DNA of 6,924 bases from an uncultured Planctomycetota bacterium (lineage in GTDB: Bacteria > Planctomycetota > Planctomycetia > Pirellulales > Thermoguttaceae): assembly GCA_902797455.1 (NCBI GenBank), contig CADBTE010000287.1, positions 1 through 6,924 of the forward strand, written 5' to 3'. The first letter of the stretch is position 1. Each line of letters starts with the position of its first letter. The translations under genes and the position numbers were made by a program. The notes beneath the pieces were generated by a model that made no database searches, was not told the DNA's origin, and saw only the letters and a list, made by a program, of their open reading frames with translations. Of this stretch, positions 1 through 5,924 are shown piece by piece.

Positions 1-27
1 ACACAGATTTCAAAGGAGCAGCATTAA

Positions 28-534
28 ATGAAACCCAGAGTCATTTCTACAGTCCGTACCTCGTTGAATGTCAAGACGGCGAAAAACGCCAAGACGGCCA
101 GCAAGTCCTCTAAGTTCGACCCGATCTGCCGTGCCGCGCGTCTGCCGCTGACCATCCAGCGCCGCACGGTCTACGAGGTTCTCTCGAAGATGAGGAACCA
201 CCCGACCGCCGATCAGGTTTACATCGAAGCGCGAAAGGTCCTGCCGAGTCTGTCTCGCACGAGCGTCTTCCGCATCCTCGACATCCTCGCTCAGCGCAAG
301 CTCATCCAGCGTGTCGTCACGCCGAACAGCACCGCCCGCTACGAGGCAAAAATGGCTCCCCACTCCCACACCATCTGCTCGCAGTGCGGTCTGGTGACCG
401 ACTGGGACGGTTATAAACGGCTCCCCGTCCCGAAGGACGCCCCCAAGAAATTCCACAGCACCGATGTCACCGCCACCATTCTCGGGCTTTGCGACAAGTG
501 CTACGTTCAGAACAAGAAGGCCGGCATCTTCTAA
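28..534 (+). CDS. Fur-family transcriptional regulator, PerR-like
   Basis: This 168-residue protein should be a cytoplasmic metal-dependent DNA-binding repressor. Residues 1-30 are a basic Lys/Thr/Ser-rich extension. Residues about 38-98 form the winged helix, with the family signature HPTAD at 58-62. The dimerisation and metal domain follows, with HSHTICSQCG at 112-121. C117, C120, C155 and C158 make two CxxC pairs, the usual structural zinc site. Aligned by eye to Bacillus subtilis PerR, H58, E106, H112, H114 and D125 fall on the regulatory metal ligands H37, D85, H91, H93 and D104. Asp at the last position favours a PerR-type peroxide sensor over Fur or Zur, but that subtype is inference. 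The start is supported by an AAAGGAG ribosome site (12-18) nine bases upstream. The promoter lies beyond the left edge. No target gene such as a catalase or rubrerythrin is visible, and the gene is monocistronic because a strong terminator follows. Confidence 0.93.
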   Translation: MKPRVISTVRTSLNVKTAKNAKTASKSSKFDPICRAARLPLTIQRRTVYEVLSKMRNHPTADQVYIEARKVLPSLSRTSVFRILDILAQRKLIQRVVTPNSTARYEAKMAPHSHTICSQCGLVTDWDGYKRLPVPKDAPKKFHSTDVTATILGLCDKCYVQNKKAGIF

Positions 535-572
535 CGAATAATCCGCGCAACCGGCTTGTTCGGCACAGAACA

Positions 573-607
573 AAAAACCTCCCTGTCCCGGGAGGTTTTT
601 CTTTTTT
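573..607 (+). terminator. Rho-independent terminator after the Fur/PerR gene
   Basis: CCTCCC (578-583) pairs perfectly with GGGAGG (590-595) across a six-base loop. A-rich and T-rich arms (573-577 with 596-600) extend the stem, and the T tract runs on to 607 with one interrupting C. It begins 38 bases past the stop codon. The A-rich left arm means it could also act on the opposite strand, but no gene reaches it from that side. Confidence 0.9.
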
Positions 608-778
608 GTCTTTCCTTCTGCCTTGATGAAAGACTAATCCGGAATAAAACATCTGATATACACCGCAAACATCAGGTGTCGCAGCGTAGAGAATCATAGC
701 GCGGGAGAATCGCGGGCGGGGAATGTTTCCCCTAAATCCCCGTTTTCGTGAACCGATTATTGAAAGACGGTCGGAAGA

Positions 779-2047
779 ATGAATAGGGTTGTTGTCACTG
801 GTCTGGGAGCGATCAGCTCCATCGGGTCCGGCGCCGAATCGTTCTGGCAGTCGCTGCGCCTCGGACGCTGTGGCATTAAAGCGATCGATTCCTTCGATGT
901 CTCGATGCTGCCGTGCCGCATCGCCGCCGATATCCGCGACTTCCGTCCCGAAGAGCACTTTGATCGCCGAACAACGCTGCGCATGGCCCGTTTCACGCAG
1001 TTCGCGGTCGCCGCCGCCCGTCAGGCGTGGAAAATGTCCGCCCTTCCCGATCGGCTCCCCAACCCCTGCCGGGGTGCCGTTATTTTAGGGGCCGGAATCG
1101 GCGGGCTCGACGTCTATCAAGAGTCTCAGCGCAAAATCCACGAGGGGGGGCTCCATCGCATGCCGGCGATGACGATCCCGAAGATGATCATCAACGAGGG
1201 GGCCGCCAATATCTCGATGGAGTTCTCCCTGCGCGGCCGCGCTCACTCGATCCCGACCGCCTGCGCCTCGGGGACCGACGCCATCGGCCAGGCGTTCGAT
1301 CTTCTGCGCTGCGGACGGGCCGACGTCGTCGTCACCGGAGGGACCGAGGCGGCGATCAACCAATTCGGCATCGCGAGCTTCTGCGCGCTCAAAGCGCTCT
1401 CGACCAATTACAACGATACCCCCGAGAAGGCCTCGCGCCCGTTCGACACCGACCGCGACGGCTTCGTCATGGGCGAAGGGGCGGGCATCCTGATTCTCGA
1501 GACGCTTCAGCACGCCCGCCATCGCGGCGCGAAGATTCTCGCCGAGGTCTGCGGCTGGGGAGCGACAGCCGATGCCTTCCATCTCACCGCTCCCGACCCG
1601 AACGGCACCGGGGCCTCGGAGGCAATCGCCCTGGCGCTGGCCGACGCCCGAGCCGAGGTCGGCGAAATCGACTACATCAACGCCCACGGAACCGGCACGC
1701 CGACGAACGACCCGATCGAAACCGGCGCGATCAAAAAGGTCTTCGGCAAAGACGCCTACCGCCTGAAGGTCTCCTCGATCAAGGGACATATCGGCCACTG
1801 CCTCGGCGCCGCCGGCGGCCTGGAGGCGATCGCCACCGTCCTGGCCCTGCGCGACGGTTTCTGTCCCCCGACCATCCACCTCGACCACCCCGACCCGGCC
1901 TGTGACCTGGACTGCGTCCCGAACATCGGCACCGCCGCCCCCCTGCGCGCCGCGCTGAGTATCTCGCTGGGCTTCGGCGGGCACAACAGTGTGCTGATGT
2001 TCCGACGGTTTGAGGGGCGATCTTATCCGAAAGCAGGGGGCGATTGA
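779..2047 (+). CDS. fabF: Beta-ketoacyl-[acyl-carrier-protein] synthase II (FabF-type KAS)
   Basis: This 422-residue enzyme should carry out decarboxylative condensation of malonyl-ACP with acyl-ACP in cytoplasmic fatty-acid elongation. The start is fixed by homology: the family N-terminus MNRVVVTGLG begins right at the ATG. The ribosome site is weak (GAAAG at 762-766 or GGAAGA touching the ATG). The nucleophile is C162 in TACASG. The catalytic histidines are H303 (NAHGTGTPTND) and H340 (KGHIGHCLGAAG), with the conserved lysine K335; the numbering almost matches E. coli FabF (C163, H303, K335, H340). The DRDGFVMGEGAG loop (225-236) and C-terminal GFGGHNS (398-404) are present. Length is normal for FabF (about 410-420). 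The usual SMTGH and GGTN stretches read KGHIGH and GGHN here, so it may be one of several KAS paralogs with a different acyl preference. No acpP, fabG or fabD adjoins it, so it stands outside a classical fab cluster. Confidence 0.93.
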   Translation: MNRVVVTGLGAISSIGSGAESFWQSLRLGRCGIKAIDSFDVSMLPCRIAADIRDFRPEEHFDRRTTLRMARFTQFAVAAARQAWKMSALPDRLPNPCRGAVILGAGIGGLDVYQESQRKIHEGGLHRMPAMTIPKMIINEGAANISMEFSLRGRAHSIPTACASGTDAIGQAFDLLRCGRADVVVTGGTEAAINQFGIASFCALKALSTNYNDTPEKASRPFDTDRDGFVMGEGAGILILETLQHARHRGAKILAEVCGWGATADAFHLTAPDPNGTGASEAIALALADARAEVGEIDYINAHGTGTPTNDPIETGAIKKVFGKDAYRLKVSSIKGHIGHCLGAAGGLEAIATVLALRDGFCPPTIHLDHPDPACDLDCVPNIGTAAPLRAALSISLGFGGHNSVLMFRRFEGRSYPKAGGD

Positions 2048-2048
2048 G

Positions 2049-2069
2049 TCCCGGAAGCGGGATGATTTT
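2049..2069 (+). terminator. Weak terminator-like hairpin after fabF
   Basis: TCCCG (2049-2053) pairs with CGGGA (2058-2062) around a GAAG tetraloop, and four T residues follow at 2066-2069. It starts two bases after the fabF stop codon. The stem is short and the T run is poor, so termination here may be partial. Readthrough would run into the tRNA and end at its terminator. Confidence 0.35.
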
Positions 2070-2084
2070 GCCTCGGGGTATATC

Positions 2085-2112
2085 TGGACAAGGATAGGTT
2101 TGGCATTATACT
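2085..2112 (+). promoter_or_regulatory. Sigma-70-type promoter of tRNA-Lys
   Basis: TGGACA (2085-2090) and TATACT (2107-2112) match the -35 and -10 consensus at five of six positions each, with a 16-base spacer. Initiation would fall near 2119, about ten bases before the mature tRNA 5' end, leaving a short leader for RNase P to remove. Confidence 0.7.
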
Positions 2113-2128
2113 AAGCGGACACAAGTGC

Positions 2129-2201
<73 letters not shown>

Positions 2202-2216
2202 TAACACACAAGCAAG

Positions 2217-2245
2217 CCGCGCCCCCTGATGGGGCGCGGTTTTTT
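2217..2245 (+). terminator. Rho-independent terminator after tRNA-Lys
   Basis: A perfect nine-base-pair GC stem, CCGCGCCCC (2217-2225) with GGGGCGCGG (2231-2239), has a five-base loop and is followed by six T residues (2240-2245). It lies in the convergent gap between the tRNA and the minus-strand gene ending at 2279. Read on the minus strand the hairpin has no good T tract after it, so it mainly serves the plus strand. Confidence 0.92.
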
Positions 2246-2278
2246 GTCCTCCCCGCGCGATAGGGAGGGAATCTTAAA

Positions 2279-4165
2279 TCACTTCTTCCCGTACATCGGC
2301 AGATACCGATACGGCGTCTCGAGTATCAGCACCGAAAGCGCCGTATTGAGCAGCCGTCCGCCGTCGTTCAAATACCGGTCGTAGAAAAGCCAGCTTCCCG
2401 ACTCGTGGGGACGCCCCTGTTCCCCGCGCGACTGCGTCGCGATGAGGAACTCCCGCAGGGGGACAAACGCCTTCTTCCAGGCCCGCCCGCCGACTTGGAA
2501 CATCGCCAGGGCCCCATAATACGCGAAGTAGAGGTTGCAGACAAAGCGTCCGTCGTCACTGATGAGGATTCTGTCGTCACGCTGGGCCCGGTTTTTCTTC
2601 ACCGCGTTCCAGTCGTCGTTGATTTCCGAGAACCAGATGCCGAGGTGATTCATCCCCCGTTTGAGCCGGCGGTCGCTCGGAGTCCAGCCGAGGTATTCGC
2701 GAACAAGCAGACTGGCGGCGGTCGTTCCCCAAAGCGCCGACTCATTTTCGCCTGACTGAGGCATATACCGATAGAGCGCCCCCCCGTCGGAGGCACACAT
2801 ATCGAGGAACGCCGAAACCTGGTAATAGACCTGCGGCTCGATCGTGAATCCGGCGGAAATCCCCGATTTGATCGCGAGCATCACCCACCCGGTCACCGAG
2901 GTATCGCCCGAGGAGTACTCGGGGGCATGCCCCTGATCGCCCACCGAGGTGTACCGCCAGCCGCCGTCGTTGAACTGCGAGGCGATAATGAACCGAATCG
3001 CCCCCTCGGCGTACGGCCTGAGCTCCTCGTCGTGCGTCATCTCGTACGCTTCGCAAAGGGTCAGCGCCGCGATCGCCTGAACATACATCCCCTGCGAATT
3101 CGCGCCGGCGCGCAGATCAATACCGTACTCGGTCTGACGCGATCGATAGCGAAGGTACTCCAGTCCGGAGCGGATATTCTCTTGATATTGGTTTTCATTG
3201 CGGTGCGTGTAGCCGGCGCCTAAGAAGGGGAGCAGTGCCATACCGGTAGCCGCCATGCGGCTGGGATGAAGCTGCCCGCGATAGCCCATCCCGCCGGCGG
3301 TAGCCGCCGAATTGGTGCACTGCCCCTGACATTCCCCCTTTTGAAAATTATCGTCCGAAGCGTTGAGGTCAAACGCCCAGCCGCCGTCGGGCAGCTGATG
3401 GCGCGCCAGCCACGCCAGCCCCGCCTCGACCGCCAGCTCGCTGGTCTCGGTGGTATCCCCCTCGTGCCCGGGCAGACCGCGCTTGCGCCCCTCGGAGCTG
3501 CGGCCGCTGGTGATCCCCTGAAGGACGACGGGGCCGCCGCTTTTTTCCGCGTCCCCCTGGGTTAATGCCTGCTCACCGGCCGATACCTCCTCGGGAAGCG
3601 GGACGTTCGGCTCGATCAGGTTTTCCAGGTCGATCATCGTCGGATCGCTCGCCGCGAAGTTCTCTTCGGGCAGTATCTCAGGAACCGTCATCGCCGAGAC
3701 GGTATCGTCGAAGTTCATCTCGCCGATCGAGTCGACCAGCTCGGCGGCGTCGTCGTCGGAAAAGCCCGCGGCCAGCGGTTCCCCCAACTGGGTTCGAAGC
3801 TCTTTCTGAAAGACAAAGACCGCTAAAAAGATAAAAACAAACAGGTGGAAGACGACACTGACCAAATAGCCGTAACTCTCGCGGGAGGAGGCGGCCGAGA
3901 GGATTTTATCGGTCACCGTCTCGTTCGGGTCATTTCCCCTGCCGGGGCTGAAAAGAGCGGGCCAATCGGCCTGGTCGTCCCCGGCGGACCAGTTGATCCG
4001 GCCGTCTTCCGGCGGGGAGGCGTTTCCCCCCAGCTGAAGCCGGACCTGCTCGGGATCAAGCGGCTCGGGCGGCGGCGCAACCCCCTGACGAACCAGATCG
4101 TCGGCCGAATAGATCAGCCGATCGTCCGAATCGTCTTTGCCGGGCTCAAACGGGGGAGATGTCAT
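2279..4165 (-). CDS. Membrane-anchored prenyltransferase/squalene-oxidase-repeat protein of unknown function
   Basis: This 628-residue protein has three visible parts. Residues 1-97 are hydrophilic, rich in Pro, Asp and Glu, and probably disordered. Residues 99-119 form one strongly hydrophobic transmembrane segment. Residues about 120-230 are an acidic low-complexity linker. From about 240 to the end lies an alpha/alpha-toroid domain related to prenyltransferase and squalene-cyclase repeats. Repeat-type signatures are WLARHQLPDGGW (252-263), FIIASQFNDGGW (392-403) and a degenerate copy around 573-592. LLPFLGAGYTH (311-321), DTSVTGW (421-427) and REYLGW (489-494) match an uncharacterised planctomycete family as I remember it. 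I see no DxDD acid motif of class II terpene cyclases in the toroid, so hopanoid synthesis is unlikely. A Cys pair (C279, C283) sits near the domain start. The topology, and so the side of the membrane the domain faces, is unclear. The start is supported by an AGAGG site eight bases upstream. It lies 135 bases downstream of gltA on the same strand. Function unknown. Confidence 0.9.
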   Translation of the reverse strand: MTSPPFEPGKDDSDDRLIYSADDLVRQGVAPPPEPLDPEQVRLQLGGNASPPEDGRINWSAGDDQADWPALFSPGRGNDPNETVTDKILSAASSRESYGYLVSVVFHLFVFIFLAVFVFQKELRTQLGEPLAAGFSDDDAAELVDSIGEMNFDDTVSAMTVPEILPEENFAASDPTMIDLENLIEPNVPLPEEVSAGEQALTQGDAEKSGGPVVLQGITSGRSSEGRKRGLPGHEGDTTETSELAVEAGLAWLARHQLPDGGWAFDLNASDDNFQKGECQGQCTNSAATAGGMGYRGQLHPSRMAATGMALLPFLGAGYTHRNENQYQENIRSGLEYLRYRSRQTEYGIDLRAGANSQGMYVQAIAALTLCEAYEMTHDEELRPYAEGAIRFIIASQFNDGGWRYTSVGDQGHAPEYSSGDTSVTGWVMLAIKSGISAGFTIEPQVYYQVSAFLDMCASDGGALYRYMPQSGENESALWGTTAASLLVREYLGWTPSDRRLKRGMNHLGIWFSEINDDWNAVKKNRAQRDDRILISDDGRFVCNLYFAYYGALAMFQVGGRAWKKAFVPLREFLIATQSRGEQGRPHESGSWLFYDRYLNDGGRLLNTALSVLILETPYRYLPMYGKK

Positions 4166-4178
4166 CCTCTACGCCTCT
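4166..4178 (-). promoter_or_regulatory. Duplicated ribosome-binding motif of the toroid gene
   Basis: On the minus strand AGAGG occurs twice before the ATG at 4163-4165. One copy (4174-4178) sits eight bases away, which is normal Shine-Dalgarno spacing. The other (4166-4170) touches the start codon and is too close to work. The spaced copy supports this ATG as the start. Confidence 0.5.
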
Positions 4179-4278
4179 GGTCACCGCTTTTACGGATACC
4201 TCACTTAAATCGGGTAAAGCGATGTGGGAGAGGGTATATCCTAACCGAGTGAATCTCCCCCATCGGCCCTTTGCCGCC

Positions 4279-4299
4279 GCGCGCCCTTTAAAGGCGCGC
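4279..4299. repeat. GC-rich inverted repeat just past the gltA stop
   Basis: GCGCGCC (4279-4285) and GGCGCGC (4293-4299) are perfect inverted arms around a seven-base CTTTAAA centre. In the gltA transcript the hairpin would form directly after the stop codon (4301-4303). No T run follows on the minus strand, so it is not a canonical intrinsic terminator. It could protect the mRNA 3' end or weaken readthrough into the next gene. The rest of the 4166-4300 gap shows no clear promoter. Confidence 0.5.
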
Positions 4300-4300
4300 C

Positions 4301-5611
4301 TCAGCGCTCGTCGACCGGCTTATAATCGTTCAGCGGGGCACCGGTATAGATCTGGCGCGGCCGAATGATACGGGTCGACGGATTGTCGTACTGCTCTTTC
4401 CACTGGGCGATCCACCCGGGGAGCCGGCCGATAGCGAACATCACGGTGAACATATCGGTCGGAATCCCCATCGCGCGCAGAATGATGCCGCTGTAGAAGT
4501 CGACGTTCGGGTAGAGCTTGCGCTCGATGAAGTACGGATCTTCCAGGGCAAGCCCTTCCAGCTCGCGGGCGATCTCCAAGAGCGGGTCGGACGTCTTGAG
4601 TTTGGCGAAGACGCGGTCGCAGGCCGACTTAAGAATTTTAGCGCGCGGGTCGTAGTTTTTGTAGACCCGATGCCCAAAACCGTAGAGCCGGAACGGATTA
4701 GACTTGTCTTTGGCCGCCTCGATGCACTCCTGCGGTTTCTTCCCGCCGTTGTAGATGGACTCGAGCATCTGCATCACTTTGACGTTGGCGCCGCCGTGAA
4801 GCGGCCCCCAAAGGGCGTTGACCCCGGCCGAAATCGAGGCGAACAGGTTCGCCTTGGCGCTTCCGACCACCCGAACGGCGCTGGCCGAGCAGTTCTGCTC
4901 ATGGTCGGCGTGGAGGATCAGGATCAGATTCAGGGCGTCTTCGATTTCGGGGAGAACCTCGTACTGCCGATACGGGATCGAGAACATCATGTGGAGGAAG
5001 TTCTCGCAATAGCGCAGCGACGGATCGGGGTAGATGAAGGGGAGCCCGGAGTTGCGTCGGTACGTGAAAGCGGCGATCGTCCGAACCTTACTGATCAGCT
5101 CGGCGGCCTGCATCATAAACGACTGCTCGTCGGGGGGCATCAGGAACTCTTCGTAGTAGCACGCCATCATGCTGATCATCGACGAAAGGACGACCATCGG
5201 CGGCGCCTTCGGCGGAATGTAGTGCATCTGATGCGTCAGCCCCTCGTGAAGGAGCTCGTACTGCGTGAGCATGCCGCGGAACTCGGACATCTCGGCGGCG
5301 GTCGGGAGATGCCCGAAGATGAGCATCCAGGCAACCTCGATGAAGTTCGGCTTCGGCCGGTCGAACTGCTCGATCGGGATTCCGCGGTAGCGGAGAACCC
5401 CCTTATCCCCATCGATATAGGTGACCGCGCTGCGGCAGATCCCCGTGCTTCCCAGGGAGGGATCATAGGTGATATATCGATGCTTGGAGTAAAGTTCGGA
5501 GACGTCAATCGCCCTCCCTCCCTCGGTATCGGTATAGACCGGAAGTTCAATACTCTTGCCGTCGACCGTCAATTGGGCCGTGTCAGACAGAGCCTTTTCG
5601 CGCTGGGACAT
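4301..5611 (-). CDS. gltA: Citrate synthase, type II (GltA-like)
   Basis: This 436-residue enzyme should condense acetyl-CoA and oxaloacetate to citrate, the entry step of the TCA cycle, in the cytoplasm. It is close to E. coli GltA (427 residues) along its whole length. The catalytic residues are H272 (GPLHGGAN), H314 (GFGHRVYKN) and D371 (NVDFYSGI), equivalent to E. coli H264, H305 and D362. LILHADHEQNC (231-241) and the C-terminal RPRQIYTG (417-424) are also conserved. The N-terminal beta domain (about 1-65) typical of hexameric type II enzymes is present. By eye alignment, several residues linked to NADH inhibition in E. coli are changed: R109 to Q117, H110 to Y118, R163 to E171 and C206 to Y214. 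Y153 and K175 are kept. The start is supported by AGAGGGG (5618-5624), six bases before the ATG. The gene has its own promoter, and the toroid gene follows on the same strand. Confidence 0.97.
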   Translation of the reverse strand: MSQREKALSDTAQLTVDGKSIELPVYTDTEGGRAIDVSELYSKHRYITYDPSLGSTGICRSAVTYIDGDKGVLRYRGIPIEQFDRPKPNFIEVAWMLIFGHLPTAAEMSEFRGMLTQYELLHEGLTHQMHYIPPKAPPMVVLSSMISMMACYYEEFLMPPDEQSFMMQAAELISKVRTIAAFTYRRNSGLPFIYPDPSLRYCENFLHMMFSIPYRQYEVLPEIEDALNLILILHADHEQNCSASAVRVVGSAKANLFASISAGVNALWGPLHGGANVKVMQMLESIYNGGKKPQECIEAAKDKSNPFRLYGFGHRVYKNYDPRAKILKSACDRVFAKLKTSDPLLEIARELEGLALEDPYFIERKLYPNVDFYSGIILRAMGIPTDMFTVMFAIGRLPGWIAQWKEQYDNPSTRIIRPRQIYTGAPLNDYKPVDER

Positions 5612-5659
5612 ATTCTACCCCTCTATATCTATGCGTTCAGACAACTCCCCCGGGTAGCT

Positions 5660-5668
5660 ATTATACCA
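5660..5668 (-). promoter_or_regulatory. Extended -10 promoter of gltA
   Basis: On the minus strand TGGTATAAT (5668 down to 5660) gives a perfect TATAAT with the upstream TG of an extended -10 element. The best -35 candidate is poor (TTCCCT, 16 bases further upstream), as is common for extended -10 promoters. Initiation would fall near 5653, giving a leader of about 40 bases that contains the ribosome site. Confidence 0.7.
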
Positions 5669-5795
5669 CCGCGGGGGGAAGAGGGAAGGTTCTGCTAACG
5701 CGGGGGAGCGCCGCGGCAAATATCCTCGGCCTGTGCGGCAAAATGGGGATTCGGACCGGTTCCTCTTGAATAAACTCCCTTAAGAAAAACTGCTC

Positions 5796-5824
5796 TTGCC
5801 CCGTGTTGTCTTAATCTGTACTAT
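5796..5824 (+). promoter_or_regulatory. Candidate promoter of the secretin-like gene
   Basis: TTGCCC (5796-5801) and TACTAT (5819-5824) are spaced by 17 bases, and each matches the sigma-70 consensus at four of six positions. Initiation would fall near 5831, giving a leader of about 95 bases that would include most of the nested inverted repeat. It is plausible but not strong. Confidence 0.4.
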
Positions 5825-5827
5825 CCC

Positions 5828-5885
5828 CCCCAAGAAGCGTTTTCTCCCTTGGGGAGAGGGTGCGCCGACACCGTTTTTCTTGGGG
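5828..5885 (+). repeat. Nested inverted repeat with possible three-way-junction fold
   Basis: Outer arms CCCCAAGAA (5828-5836) and TTCTTGGGG (5877-5885) are perfectly complementary. Between them lie two smaller hairpins, TCTCCC (5843-5848) with GGGAGA (5852-5857) and GGTG (5859-5862) with CACC (5869-5872). The left outer arm can instead pair with CTTGGGG at 5848-5854 (seven base pairs), which excludes the first inner hairpin. The inner hairpin resembles REP-type intergenic palindromes. It could be a structured mRNA leader or a REP-like repeat, and the sequence alone does not decide. Confidence 0.5.
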
Positions 5886-5924
5886 AAAAGACGAAATGAT
5901 ACTTTCGTTCGAGAGCCAACAGCT

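Larger units (their letters stand above)
5612..5924. other. Divergent intergenic region between gltA and the secretin-like gene
   Basis: These 313 bases separate two genes transcribed away from each other. The left part holds the gltA leader and extended -10 promoter. The middle (about 5670-5790) shows no gene, only GC-rich then AT-rich sequence and a CTCTTG direct repeat (5763-5768 and 5793-5798). The right part holds a candidate plus-strand promoter (5796-5824), a nested inverted repeat (5828-5885) and a ten-codon open frame that overlaps the next start codon. The short minus-strand open frames here lack any protein-like features. Confidence 0.7.

Noticed and set aside
623..660. Candidate fabF promoter using TTGATG (623-628) with AATAAA or TGATAT as the -10
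   Set aside because: The spacing to AATAAA is 14 bases, which is too short, and TGATAT has the wrong spacing and a poor match. The real fabF promoter is probably within 608-760, but I cannot place it.
660..679. Short inverted repeat ACACC / GGTGT with a ten-base loop upstream of fabF
   Set aside because: A five-base stem with a long loop is expected by chance and nothing around it supports an operator.
467..958. Minus-strand open frame crossing the gap between the Fur-family gene and fabF
   Set aside because: It overlaps both real genes and the terminator, and its translation has no family resemblance.
1085..1984. A 299-codon minus-strand open frame opposite fabF, and a 292-codon plus-strand frame at 1027-1905 in another phase
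   Set aside because: Both lie inside a complete fabF with intact catalytic motifs. Their translations are rich in Arg, Gly and Asp with no domain signature, as expected from GC-rich antisense and off-phase frames.
2279..4165. Annotation of the toroid protein as squalene-hopene cyclase
   Set aside because: I see no DxDD motif in the toroid domain, and the membrane-anchor-plus-linker architecture differs from that of hopene cyclases.
4670..5698. A 342-codon plus-strand open frame opposite gltA
   Set aside because: It is fully explained as the complement of a GC-rich, highly conserved gene. The translation is low-complexity in Arg, Asp, Val and Gly with no recognisable motif.
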